NCBI GenBank assembly: GCA_016271365.2
Contig: CM057458.1
Span: 201,162,501 to 201,226,500, forward strand
Direction: 5' to 3'
Length of the DNA: 64,000 nucleotides
Origin: Neoceratodus forsteri
Taxonomy: Eukaryota > Chordata > Ceratodontiformes > Ceratodontidae
Each line of letters begins with the position of its first letter. The first letter of the stretch is position 1. Shown one piece after another: positions 33,230-45,544 of this stretch. The notes beneath the pieces were generated by a model. That model ran no database searches. It saw only the letters and a program-made list of their open reading frames with translations, and was not told where the DNA came from. The translations under genes were made by a program, and so were the position numbers.

Positions 33230-34030
33230 GCAGCTTTTGGAGAAAACTATTGTGTGTGTTTCAATAACTGTTACCCTTACCACTTCTGCTTGTGGTTATG
33301 TACCTGTTTCAGTTACTTTTCATGTCTACGCCAAATTGTGCGTTACCGTTTGCGTTTTCATTTGCGCTTGTGTTGCTGTAATTTTAACCATTTGTGTCTA
33401 CAGTACTGTTTATCTTTGTGTTTTGCTTTGTGTTACCATGTGCATTAACATTTGCGTTTGCTGGCACTGTGTTAGTATGTGTGAAGACATCTCGTGGAGG
33501 GAGCGGCCCAAAGGGCCCCGTGCTCCAGTCGATGTATTACATTTAGTATTTTTCAGTACTGTTTATCTTTGTGTTTCGTTTTGTGCTACCATGCGCATTA
33601 ACATTTGTGTTTGCTGGCACTGTGTTAGTATGTGTGAAGACATCTCGTGGAGGGCCCCGTGCTCCCATCACTGTATTACATTTAATATTTTTCAGTACTG
33701 TTTATCCTTGTGTTTTGCTTTGTGCTGCCATGCGCATTAACATTTGCGTTTGCTGGCACTGTGTTAATATGTGTGAAGATATCACATGGTGGGCCCCGCG
33801 CTTCCATTGCTGTATCACATTCACTATTTCTCAGTACTGTATATCTTTGTGTTTCGCTTTGTGTTACCATGTGCATTACCATTTATGTCTGTCGGCACTG
33901 TGTAAAGACATCACATGGTGTGAGCGTGTTTATGGGCACTTTGTTAGTGTGTGAAAAGACATCATGTGGCAGGAACGTGGGGCCCATGCTCCTGCTGCTG
34001 TATTATATTCAATATTTGTCAGAGTAATTT
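33230..34030. repeat. ~140-bp tandem array
   Basis: 'cagtactgttta' (or 'cagtactgtata') recurs at 33401, 33554, 33693 and 33832 (spacing 153, 139, 139), with 'ttgctggcactgtgttag' and 'gtgtgaagacatct' in each unit. Frames such as 33099-33740 translate the repeat and are not genes. The array abuts the terminal module of the next element. Confidence 0.82.
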
Positions 34031-34074
34031 TTAAAAAGAAGGGAAATTAGAGAGAAACACTCTGTTTACTGTTT

Positions 34075-35870
34075 CAGTTAGTGTTGTTCCACAGTGACAG
34101 AAGTGAGGAAATTCTGTGTTAGGGTTCAAAAGCATAAATGTGCATTCACCCCCAACCCCCCTGAGCACCAGTGGTGCACAGAGACACACACACACACATG
34201 GAAGTAGTGGGGAGAAGCCAGGCAACAGGGCCAATCACAGACAATCAGCAGGAGGTGTCAGAAATATTATACAACTAGTCTACATACTGCATACTGAGTG
34301 GAGAGCCACAGCAAAAATACGCCTATGGACATGAGTAGTGTAGCTCTGTCATTGCAGCTGTAGAGAACTTAGCACACTTAGGAGTATCATTGCAGGTGTA
34401 CAGAAGTTAGTACACTTAGGAGTTGCTCAGTCTCATGGGTAGAGGACTACACCTCCAGAGCACTTGCTGTATGTTAAGTGAAGAGGCGCAGACAAAGAAG
34501 GGTGATGCAGATCACTTGTACACTTCCATAATTACAGGTACAGTGTAGTTAGCACAATTATCACTTAAATGGCCTCAGCCAGGTAATGCCTTTCCAAACT
34601 GTGACACCAAGTACTGGATCCTCAGTAAAGACCTACAGCACAGCTGAGGGTATGGACATCAATGGTAGATGTCAGTGATTGCAGGAACACTTAAGTTAGC
34701 ATAGTTAGTGTTTCTGGGGGGTGGATCAGACAGGTAATGCTTCCCCAAAAATTCATACTGCATCATGAGTACTGATGTACAGAAAGACTGAGGCAATGGA
34801 GATCAATGGTACGCCTCTGTATTTGTTGGTTGACACAAGTTTGCACAGTTAGGATTTGTATGGACTCACCCAGGAAATTTTGTCATGCATACCAGTTACC
34901 GATTGTGACTGTACAGCCACAGCTTCAGGGACTTAGTTAGCATGTTGCATATCTCTCTACAACAGCTACTGCACTCTGACTGTAGACTCAGAGGAAAAGT
35001 AAGGGTGGTTCATACTAGTTAATTTAGTTAGGAATTACAGGAGCTCTGTCAGGCAATGTCTGAATCCCTAGCACACATACTGCATACTGAGTGGAGAGTA
35101 CAGAACAAAAAAACCTATGAAGATGAACAGTGTCATGGGGGAACTGCACTTGCAGACCACTTGCTGCATCCTGAGTGAACAGTCACAGGAAAAGATAGGC
35201 AATGTACATCAGTTGTACAGCTCCTTGATTACAGGAACCATGCAGTTAGCACAGTTATCACTTGAATGGATTCAGGCAGGCAATGTGTCTTCAAACATGA
35301 CAGCAGGTACTACATTGTCAGTGGAGATACACAATACAGGTGAGGGTATGGACATCTCAGTGGAGATACACAACACATGTGAAGGTATGTACATCAATGG
35401 TAGATATCACTGATTGCATGGATACAGAAGTTAGCTGAGTTAGGATTTGCATGAATTTAGGCAGCTAATGCTGCTCCCCCCCAAAAAAATTGTACTGCAT
35501 CATGAGTGGTGATCCACAGGAATAATAAGGCACTGGAGATCAATGGCACATCTCTGAAACTGTAGGTACAGTGAAGTTAGCACAGCTAGGAGTTGCATGG
35601 GATCAGCTAAGGAATTGCAGCACACATAGCAGGTACTGCATCCTGAGTGTATAGCCACAGCTGGATAGTGTTACATTGCGATTCACCACACCTCGCTACA
35701 GCAGCTACTGCCTGCTGACTGGAGAGGCACAGGAAAGCTAAGGGTGATACAGACTTCTTAACACACTTAGGAATTACAGGAACTGTGTCAGGCAATGTGC
35801 CACACCCTAGCCCACGTGGTGGATACTGAGTGGAGAGCCATAACAAAAAATAAGCCCATGGAAACGTAGT
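34075..35870 (-). mobile_element. Element with ~145-bp tandem array, copy 2
   Basis: The end at 34075-34250 matches, in the same orientation, 62775-62960, and in reverse 12670-12850: 'cagttagtgttgttccacag', 'ggaaattc', 'gtgttagggtt', a CA run and 'accaatcacagaca'-like sequence. From about 34280 a degenerate array follows: phrases like 'tactgcatcctgagtggaga' recur at 34467, 34611, 34757, 34900, 35163, 35308, 35493 and 35635, mostly 142-146 bp apart, with some ~70-bp steps. Each unit also has 'cagttagcaca' and 'cag.caatg' phrases. No coding frame. Confidence 0.72.
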
Positions 35871-36164
35871 TGTGGTAGTATTTCTTCCAGTTGATTTGCA
35901 TGCTTAATAGAAACAAAAGTTACATTCTAATGTTATTATGCTATGGTTCAGTAAAGACTCAACACAGGTGGTTACGTTTAAAAAAGATTTATTGCCAATT
36001 GGTGAAACTGAAAAAGGGCCAATTAAGATTTTTTTTTTTTTCACAAAATTAGTCTCACAATACAATCCTTGCATGTGTGTAATCATTGCTTGGAATACAT
36101 CTAAATGTGTGTCATTTGTAGTAAGTAGATGATATGAATTGGAATAAGTATGTACGTATGGAAA

Positions 36165-36600
36165 TACAGCATAGAAAGAAGGTAGCAGAAGAAGGCAATT
36201 TGGTCTATTAAGTCTGCTCGTGTTGCAGGGTTCGCATCTTGAGCTAATGTCTCTGTTATCCCTGCACAGTCCTCCCATCTTCCCTAGACATGATTCTTAT
36301 ATTCCCCCTATGCAAAGACCTAGTTCTTTTATAGCTGATCACTGTCTTTAACGAGGTGACCTCTTTTAGCAGTGCAGTGTAAGTGTTCACTACTCTTTGT
36401 GGGAAGAAGTGCTTTCTGACATTCCTCCTGAACCTCCCACCATCAAGCTAAAGCCTGTGCCCCTTCATGATATGTTTGCTACTCAGTTTGAAGAGACTTT
36501 GGTTAACAATATTATTTATACCTTTTAAGTAGTTGAATGTTCCAATCATGTCTCGTCCCTTGGTCCTATCCTACATTAATGAAGGTATGTCAGGAGCTTC
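36165..36600 (-). pseudogene. CR1-type LINE 3' fragment
   Basis: In minus orientation this shows the CR1 C-terminal pattern (FNYLKGI-type codons near 36500-36540, HEGAQALA, FRRNVRKHFFPQ near 36390-36430) and the end phrase GGLCRDNRDISS followed by a 'gaccaaattgccttcttctg' tail. Only the last ~400 bp remain, in several frames. Confidence 0.65.
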
Positions 36601-36609
36601 TAAGCAGTG

Positions 36610-37900
36610 ATTACACACATGAAACAGTGATGATATTTTGTTATTGTGTGACTGATAATGTGTATGTTCCTGGGGTGGGCAAAAAACCAGATACTAAATG
36701 TTCAAGTAATAGAATATAAAAAGTTTATGATTTCAGTGACATTAGATAACTGGTATGTTCAGTTACATATTTTAAGATATATCACTGACTAGGTGCATAT
36801 GAAAAATTCCCACTAGACCCCTCAATAGAGGTGATCATAAACATTGTCAGGAACAGGTATGAAGTGCATTGTGATTAGTAACAGTGTCTGATTTACAGTT
36901 TTCAGTATTATTAACATAGATTACATTTACTTGTATGACCAGTACAACAGATTTCATATTATTACAGGTACAATATACATTTCTTTCAATGGTTACATTA
37001 GATACTATGTCAGCTCTGAACTAGTAAATAACAAATGTGCGTAGTACGTTGTTTTTATGAAAGATATGGGTCACTGACCTTAATCACTATAGTGTTCTAT
37101 TATATGTTAAGGAGTAATTGTTACTTGACTCTTATAGTAATACTTTTACTAGAACAATTACACTAGTTAACAACAATGGTGAGATGAAATGAGAATGTAA
37201 ATATTATTTACATGTCATTATAAAGGTATGCAAGAGTCATTTGATAATAAGCTGCAATACCTCAGTATTTACACTTGCTTCATTTTACTTGCTTCATTAT
37301 GACTAAATAGTTTTATTTTTACATATGTACAGTTTCAGTGTAACAAATATATCAGGCATAGTTCAACACTGTTTCATGGTGAAAGAATGATGCTGTTGTC
37401 TAGATGTCAACAGCTAATAGACAAAAAAAACTAGTGATAGAAAACTTGTGACAGTGTTCTCTTTGGAGAATGAGACATGTTACACACTTATTTAAATTGA
37501 TAAGGGACAACTTTTGTGTCTCTGCAGAGACAAAAAGTTAGGAACTGGCAACAATTTCTTGTTATGTATGAGTATGATACACCTACAAGAAAAGATATGT
37601 ACAGAACAAGGGAGCCAGAAAGGACTCTGTTTTGACATGTACAATCTTTGATAGACATGTAAGCATGGTTTCTCTAGTGACTGTGAATACTGTTGGCGCC
37701 GATTGAAGCCACTACAACAATTTCCATGTTGTCACTGATCCACACAAGATCTTAGATGTCATAGTGCATTAAATGTCTCTGCCAGTATATCATTTTGTTG
37801 ATATGCTATGGTTTATTGAAAGTCTTAGATTGGAAACAATTGTACTGACCTACGACTGATTCTGTCACAAAGTAGTCATTTAAAAAATGCCACATGTTGT
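36610..37900. other. AT-rich stretch downstream of the Helitron gene
   Basis: No coding frame. An imperfect 15-16-bp palindrome (centre CTCTGCAGAG) spans 37509-37539, about 370 bp downstream of the USP domain end, and could be the 3' hairpin of the Helitron; a CTRR end is not evident beside it. Confidence 0.4.
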
Positions 37901-37903
37901 CTG

Positions 37904-38720
37904 CTATTCTTCTGAAATATGAAGGTCATCATAATTCTTCAATATTAGAAGATATGCATGTTTTAAGTGCCTTGGCAGTCTCTGTTTAAAACTGCTTGTA
38001 GAGTCGTCACACTCTACACATCCACTTCTGTACCTTAGCAAACAGGTGTAATGGCCAGAATGCATAGACTGACCATGGTGATAGACTACACTGTGAGTGT
38101 CAAACACTGATTGGTTAAAAACTATTCTACCAGCTGTGTAATCTGTGATAGGAGTGTCAACTCTGAGCCCATTGGAGTCAAATCTGTGCAATATAAGCAA
38201 CAGATATTAAGATGAACTCCTGAGACGTATGAACTGAGTACATCTGCCTCCACACCTTTTACAGGAGTGACCACATTGAGCATTGGTAAATAGCTGTCAA
38301 AATTTGACACTTTTGGCTTGAGGGAAAAAAAGAGTAATCCACAGCATGTCTTCTGTGGTTTCACACTGTGAATGACCACATGATACACATACATATTTGG
38401 TTACATATGACACAGTGAAGTAGTGGTGCATTGGAGTGCAGTCTTCATCCAAGTTGTTTATGATAGCCATCATAAACTCACTAGTGTCTTGCTGTATGTC
38501 TGCAGCAAATGTACTACATCCATCATATGTACCGAACAACTGGTGTAATGGTGTTAGTGACTGCACATTGTTAGACTGGTCAGAAGTAATGTTGACAATC
38601 TGCTTCAATACGTTTGATAGGGGAGTGTCTTGTGAACCAGATATTGCCTGTACAAAGTGTGGCATGTATAGAAAAACTTGCATAGCTGAGTTAGCATAGC
38701 AGTTCACTTTAGTGCTGTTG
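37904..38720 (-). pseudogene. USP-type deubiquitinase domain joined to Helitron helicase
   Basis: This lies directly downstream, in the same frame, of the helicase motif VI region of the Helitron gene. The Cys box reads VNCYANSAMQVFLYMPHF (catalytic Cys near 38700), then QQDTSEFM, then a Cys-pair region (YVCVSCGHSQC), and after a frameshift near 38320-38390 and another near 38190 the His box VVYHHGQSMHSGHYTCLLRY (His near 38052), then CVECDDSTSS and HAYLLILKNY. All the main landmarks of ubiquitin-specific proteases are present over about 270 codons, near the lower size limit for the family. USPs cleave ubiquitin from proteins. Helitrons with OTU-type proteases are known; a USP here is unusual as far as I know. 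The gene is broken by frameshifts. Confidence 0.78.
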
Positions 38721-38989
38721 TCAAAGACTGGTACAGCAGCTACACCAGCTGATTTCTGATGAACTGCTGGCTCTGAATGTTTAGTTGATATTGTGACCTT
38801 TGTTGAACTCTTTAGAGTTGAATCACTTGTGGAAGCTCGTGCCTGTTTGCTGACACCTGTAGATATGACTGCACAATGTGAGACAGCCAGATATGTAGGC
38901 AGTGGTATTAAAGACATTTGTGGCTGATGGAAAGTACGTAACCTGTTGCACTCAACAATACATCGCTTGTCAGCTCTTATCTTCTGAGA

Positions 38990-40464
38990 TGCAAGAGTTA
39001 TAATGTGCAACCCAGAAAGACTACAGACATGTGAAAGTGCCACATAGCTCATGCCATCCTTGAAAATGTCTGTACCTATGTCCACCATTGCTGAATCCAA
39101 ACTCAAGCCCTGAGATTTGTGAATAGAAACAGCATATGCAACACATAGTGAAAACTGTTTCCTGTTTACATACTGTAGATATCCTTAAATACCTGAAATT
39201 TCACACAGGTACATTCTATGTGTACAGGCTGTTCCATGTTGTCAAACTGAACTACACGTGTCTCAATATATGTCTTCTGGACATTGTAGACAAAGTCAGT
39301 GATGTTTCCCATGGCACCATTTACGATGCCTTGTTCAACATCACGATTATGTCATAGCATGATACGTGTGTTCCTACAAAGTGTAAGAACAGCTTCTAGG
39401 ACAGCTGTGTGTGAAACATCTGACTTCAGTTCACTGAGTCGTTCAGTCATCTTTGCTACTAGGTTGTGACTGAGAATGACACCATCAACTGTATCAACAG
39501 CATGCAGAGTTAGAATTTTTTGGTTTTCTCTCAGCAGCATAACATTGTTGAACTCAGTGCATTTCTTTAGTCATGGCATAAGACACACTATGTGTGTCCC
39601 TGTAGAGTACACATCGCTGAAAACATTACATGCTGTTTCTATGGATGTAGTATCTACTCTGATTCTCTGATAGTTTAACATAGCAACATGTTCTGGTGAT
39701 AGAGAACCTGTACAAGCTTCATCTAAAAGTGATTTGTAAGCCATATCACCACTTTGTCGCATGTTCTCTTACAACACAACATAGGTAAATAACTCCCAAA
39801 TGTTATAACCTGCAATGCAGCCGAGAATGTTCTTAGCTTGCTTGGCAGTCAGAGTTGCAAACACATGCTCTGCATTAACTGGTGCAAGCTGTAAAAGGTC
39901 CCCCAATACAACAATACTTTTGCCACCAAACTCCATCATCAGTACCTAAGATCTCCTGTAGACGTAGATGTATACAGGCAAGCATTACATTGCAGACCAT
40001 GCTGATTTCATCAATGATGGTAACTTCATCTTTGTGAACATGCAATGGAGCTGAGATGCAACCTCAAATGACAGTTTACGATACTCTCCTGTTTTGCCAT
40101 GTTCTACTGGCAACATAAAGAGACAGTGTAATGTAACTCCACCAATGTTGTATGCAGCTAGTCCTGTGGGAGCAGTAACAACAACAGATGTTGATGACCC
40201 TGTCAGGCTCCGTATTTCAGCAGTGATGGCTTTAATAAGGAAACTCTTTCCTGTACCAGCTGAACCACTAACAAAGATCAGTAGTGGTTTATAGTTAAGA
40301 CAGTCACATTTTTTTGTTTCATGTAGTAGGCCATGTCCAACAGCGTCAATGACTTGAGAGTGAACTACATGCTGCTGCTGATTTAGTCTTTCTCTCAAGT
40401 CAGCTGGGTTGACAGTGGAGTGTGTTCCATGTTCCATGGCTGTCTCAATTTCTGAGGTTAACAC
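38990..40464 (-). pseudogene. Helitron Pif1-type helicase domain
   Basis: Walker A reads [14 protein letters not shown] with the following [20 protein letters not shown] (40464-39985). After a frameshift Walker B appears as IIDEISMV near 40010. The middle is in pieces (39571-39762 with MLNYQRIR; 39352-39540). The end has VSIHKSQGLSLDSAMVD and SYVALSHVCSLSGLHIITL, where the expected SRVRS arginines are changed to H and C, compatible with CpG decay. Pif1-family helicases unwind DNA 5'-3' and in Helitrons drive rolling-circle strand displacement. It lies between the Rep domain upstream and the USP domain downstream, all on one strand. Multiple frameshifts show it is inactive. Confidence 0.85.
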
Positions 40465-40548
40465 TTCTGGGGCATTTAAAGGCAGATGTTCACCTAGAAC
40501 AGCTTGTCCTTCTGGATCAAGATTGTCTTGTGAGCTAACAGAAGTGTC

Positions 40549-41877
40549 TTACTGAAGCTGCTTCTCTGCCTTCTCAAGCCGTTCTTTCTCAGCCTTTAGT
40601 CTCTGTATGTATGTCTCTGAGTATTCAGTTTTGAAAGTCTTGTAACCGAGATTGAATTCTTCCTTGAATGTATCACAGTCACCTTTTAATTCAGACTCAT
40701 TCCTCCAGGGTCTAAATAGGAATAAGAGAGCAAAGCAGTAATGTTCTCTGCTCTCTGATGTGTCTAGATGTAATTTACAGTGGTCTATGAGCCATGGCTT
40801 GTGTCTCTTTATGAGACAGCCATCCACTCTGTTCACCTTGTTAATGTGGCATGTTGAGTCAGGTAATATATCTGCCTTGTAGTCATACCACTTAGCCACC
40901 TGAAAGAGACACATATCATCCATGTCGTTGTGTCTTCGGGGGTAGTATGTGTCTATCAGGTTATTCTTCAACATATGTTTTGAAAAAGGTCTATTGGCAA
41001 TGAGTTCCTCAATTTCAGCATGGGAAATCAGTACACATTTGCGTTTCTCTTCGTAGCTCACACTGAGAAACCGGACAGCATCAGATTTCCCATACAGATG
41101 TGTACCCATTAAATGGTCACTGGCTTCATAAGCTCTACATTCTCTGTGTGAAAGGGTCTTCAAGCCCAATGACCACAGCTGAGATGTCAGGCTCCTGCTT
41201 GAACTGGCAATATCTTCCCAAAGATCTTGCAAGCTAGTCTGCTCATGTTTGGTTATGTATGAAGTCACATACTGCACCAGGGCCAATGAGTTGTCAGCCA
41301 CGAACTGAACATCTATGTTTGCTTGCCACATTAGGAGAAGAGTTGGGTTGTAGTCATTGATGTACACCTCTTTCTCATCTCTGGGTAACTCGTATAACCT
41401 CTTGGTTGATTTTGCCTTCAAGTGGTGTCGCATTGCTGAACAAAGTTCATTCATGGAACCATCCTGATAAACTCATCTAGGAAATCCGAAGCAACATCGT
41501 GTGTACCAATTAGATTTGTTCTTTACTACTAGCCAGCAGTATTTTGCACAAATATATCGCTGGAACTTTTGTACCAACTTCCATAGTGTAGGACTGTCAT
41601 ACTTGTCTGGAATGTGACGAGTGATATATTTCTTGATGAATGCTAGCACTTGTGCTGCTTCATGTTCACCTATGCATGGTGCATCCTTGATCCACAATAA
41701 CATATGGATATGAGGGGCACCCCGTGCTTGATATTCCATCTTCCAAAAGTAATGCTCCACAGTACCTAGAGGTGGATTGTCCTTTGACAATATGAAAGTC
41801 AGAATGTCATGGAACCGCTTATAAAAATGTCTTGTGACAGACACAGGATCAAGTGAACACATTTCTATGACAGTCAT
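40549..41877 (-). pseudogene. Helitron replication initiator (HUH Rep) domain
   Basis: The frame 41473-41877 contains FYKRFHDILTFIL, then YFWKMEYQARGAPHIHMLLW, the HUH metal-binding motif of Helitron Rep (Q.RG.PH.H), and RHIPDKYDSP. After a break at about 41460, the frame 40549-41454 has the active-site region LVQYVTSYITKHEQ with two tyrosines three residues apart (Y-x3-Y then K), as in two-tyrosine Helitron Reps, followed by SHRECRAYEASDHLMG and the CFALLFLFRPWRNESEL connecting region typical of these proteins. Rep nicks and joins the element ends. The frames are damaged but the key residues are readable. Confidence 0.85.
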
Positions 41878-42201
41878 TGATGAAATGCTGTCAACATCAG
41901 AATTTTCCCACTACAACAGTTCAATGAGCTCATCCCAGGCATATTCAGCACAACTAAGTGTGAAAAACCACCTGGCTGTACCATACTCTCACAGCATTGT
42001 CATCACTTCGGAGAGTGTCTGCGACACCAATATTCTTTGGTGCCACGTAGGCTTGGAAGTATGGATGACAGATTCACTTGCACATTTTTCATCTTTCTGC
42101 TTTAATGTCTCTAGAAATTGAGCAGCTGTTATTCCATCTAGTGGAGTTGTGAGATGACTAGTATGTGCAATAGATGCAGACAGAATGCTAAGTTCACTCT
42201 C

Positions 42202-44347
42202 CTAGAGGAGATGAAACAGGTACTGTATGTTACGTCTGAATTTGCCATCTTTACTGAGCACATGACTAGTGTGGTACTCAGCACCCTGTACACACACTTC
42301 CCTTTCATCTAGCCATCCACCTGACCCTTTTGGGAATAAGTCTGGGAAACAGCGTGCTTCTAGTGTTGCCTCCCAAATGCTGACAGGCTCACCTTCCACC
42401 TGTTTCATTTGATAGAGATCAATGTTGTCTCCTACTGGATCTCTGCCATGTAGTGGGTGAATTGTGTACTGTTCATACACATTGTCACTTGTCTGTTCAC
42501 TGACCTTCTCAATCATTGGCTTAGTTGTTTCTAAGAAGATCATGTTGAACAGAGATACTAGTCAGGTGATCTATGTCAAGGTCTGCATAAAAGGGGATTG
42601 TTACTCTTTAGATAACTAAGAGCAAACCTTACCTTCTGTACATTGACAACATCTTGCCAGATGACCTTGGACTTAGTTGGAACACCATTTACAAGAATCA
42701 CCAAACTATTTTCCATAGAGATAGCCTCCACATTTTCCTGTAGAGGAAGTGGGAGATACATCACGGAACCCTTTAGTGATCTAATGAGTTCTTTCTGTGG
42801 AATGTTCCGTGTCTTTGTGTTCAGATGTAGAATGGTTTGAAATGGTTTCATTGTCTGAATTAGAATGCGTTCAAACATATTCAATGTTGCAATCTCACTT
42901 TGTGTAACATGTGCCTCCATATTATTCAACAGTGACCTTGGTGGCAGAATGTTAGACTTTAGTTTGGAGAAACAGTGTTTGCACAGCAGAAATGGTGTTC
43001 TGTAACTGAAAGTCAGAATTCATCAGCATAAATGCTGACAGACGGAACCACATATCATTGTATGGTAACAAGGTTTCCAGGTTCACTGTGACTGTTTGTT
43101 TGCTGTAGCACAGATGGTCACATGACACACATACAGAGTCAAACTTCTGAGCCTTTGCCAGCTCAAATTTTGCAATTTCTTTGCCGTACTGTTTCAGTAT
43201 GTCAGTTTCTAACACAGAAATAGATGTTTCAGCAGAACTTGCTGACTGATAGATAGTTGTGTCTGGTACAGAAGTCACACGTTGCAGCTGTTTGAGAAAC
43301 ATGATGGCTCCCCGGCATGTCACTAGACTGCAATTAGTCATTTAAACAAGTGTACTGATTGACAACTCGTCAGACTTCATATACCCTGTATACAAAGTTT
43401 TGCATGCCTGTTTGATGCACTCCCAGCATCCGCATGTTGTGAAAGACACTGTCACAAATGCCACTATCAAGGCATGCTAGTGAGTGACTCATAAGTCCAG
43501 TATTTGGATGAATTTCACAAAGGTCAATCTTGTTAAACAGCTTATATCTTTCTTTGCGATCAGTTATCACAAATAGGTTGACAAACTGTTCAACTTTTTC
43601 AAATGATGATTGCCTATGATTGCAGGTTTCATCACATGGCCATGAGAGACAGTGCCATTTGTGGGACACAGTGGTTGCATCACAATCATCATTTGTGTCC
43701 ATTTCTGTGTCATCAGAGACACTAAGCACATTGACCAGCTTACCAGACTCATCAATGGTGAACTTGCTTTCTTTTTTCTGTGAATAATAAGATTCTTCCC
43801 AGAAATATGCCTCTAAGTGCTGTGTGTGCATCCAGTGACTTGTGAATACATCACAGAAATTGTGCACAGTCAAAGTAGGATACTGTTGTAGCCTTTTTTT
43901 GATGTCGTACACAACTTTTCTGAATAGTTCAAGCACATAAGATATCTTACGCCATAAACGTTGAAGAACAAATACTTCTCTGTTAACAAATGTGCATACT
44001 TTGAGATGCAATTTCATCAAAGTCAGAAGACTCTTTGTCTTTTTGCGCTCATGTCTCATCACAGCAGCAATAAGCCTGTCGATCTTAGCTTTACTTGCTA
44101 GCAATCGGAAATACTTTTGCTTTCTCAGATGAAAATCACCAGCTGTGAGTTTATGTCACTGTTTAGAAGGCCTGTTGATGGTTGCTGTAGCAATAGTTGT
44201 GTTTCGTCCGAGAGATCTACACAACTGTTGCTCAGGTAAACATTTTTTACTTGCTGTTGAGCAAGTATGTGATTTTGTTGTGGCGTGAGTTACTGTAGAG
44301 CTCACTATTCCAGTAGAACTCTGTTTTGTTTTATGTCTTGAACTCAC
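42202..44347 (-). pseudogene. Helitron N-terminal region
   Basis: Successive minus-strand frames (44156-44347, 43370-44104, 42952-43341, 42576-42929, 42202-42543) follow one another with only short gaps and lead into the Rep domain. The last contains ARCFPDLFPKGSGGW and YHTSHVLSKDGKFRRNIQYLF, the conserved 'Helitron-like N' block just before Rep. Upstream, 43370-44104 has WHCLSWPCDETCNHR and 42952-43341 has CVSCDHLCY, paired Cys/His motifs that may bind zinc. A basic Ser/Thr/Lys-rich start (44156-44347) opens the series. Together with the downstream parts this was one protein of roughly 2,000 residues. Stops and shifts separate every block. Confidence 0.75.
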
Positions 44348-44349
44348 AT

Positions 44350-45540
44350 CACTGTTTTCTTATCATTCTTAAGCAACAGTGAAGTACTATGATACCTGTT
44401 TCATCTTTCTATACATGCATGTCTGTATTTACTAGGCATTTTTCAATCTGTTAGTTCACAGTGGCAGTCAACAATGTTACAGAAGTATCAGACACCTGTA
44501 TAAAAGACAGGGAAAAAGACAATATTAGTGTATGCTTGTGTTGATCACTTCTAACATTGTATATTGAGACAGATGATTTATGTATAAAATATTACAAAAA
44601 AAAGATTTATAAAATGTTTTAATCAGATTGGTTTCTCAAATTTTGATAGTCTTATTTTGAGTCATGTTACACTGTCCTGTATAGCGTTATCACCATGCCA
44701 CATATATTTTTTTCGTACTATTTCACTGTTCAGCAATGCAGAATCACTGGAATTCTGTATAGTGATTTTGACCTAGTATTGCTAAACTGCTGGTCAAACA
44801 ACTACTTTATTTAAAATCTTTCTGTAAATGAGTAACAGATTAATAAGTCAACTTCAAACACTTAACTTCTGAATATTAATTGTCATGATAGCTATAAGGC
44901 ATTCACATGAATCACATTGACAGTTATTTAATTACATCTTTGGGGCGATATAACACTTGGCTCTACCCTGTGCCACATTATGTCTCTAGGGAGTGCTTAA
45001 AATATTGTTAAACCAAGCTTGTTCATGTGTTATTGCTAAGACAAATAACCACAATAATTGATTAGGAATGAATACTGAGGTCACTTTTGGAGTGACAAAG
45101 AACAATGAAATGCAAAAATGTAGCTTCAGCAATTACACAGTTGTGCAGGTAGAGTTACGATTTCAGAATAAGTATGTGAAATTGTGTGAACTTATGTATT
45201 TGTACATTAGGTAAGAAGCAGGAAACTTTTCCCTTCAGTAATCATCATTATGTTGGCGCACTTGCGCAGCCAACATTGTGGGACAGTGCAGCTTTGGAGG
45301 TGGGGTCACTGTTGGGCAAATGCAGAGCATGCACCAGTAGGTGCGTCCCGTGTTCCCCAATCAGCCTGCATGTCGGTGCCACACCATGCATACATAATGT
45401 GGTGAACACATCTAAGAAAAGGTCCACTGCAATCCGAGCAAAGCTCGTCATACACAGCGGTCCTTTTCTTTCCATGCTCACTGCCATTATGTGCATGGTC
45501 AGTGAGCGGACGACCGCCTAACTACTGCCGACTTCAGGGG
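44350..45540. other. Gene-free stretch upstream of the Helitron gene
   Basis: AT-rich to about 45180. From 45240 to 45540 the base composition changes and weak inverted phrases appear, probably the start of the leader/array element. The Helitron 5' end (expected TC at an A/T site) cannot be fixed by eye. Confidence 0.35.
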
Positions 45541-45544
45541 TGCT

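Noticed and set aside
33099..33740. A 213-codon frame rich in Cys, Val and Ile that could suggest a membrane protein
   Set aside because: It is a translation of the ~140-bp tandem array; the same phrase repeats with indels that shift the frame, and no family motif is present.
45248..45496. 82-codon minus frame between Helitron and leader module
   Set aside because: No recognised motif, composition typical of the GC-rich repeat module, and no second copy with the frame kept.
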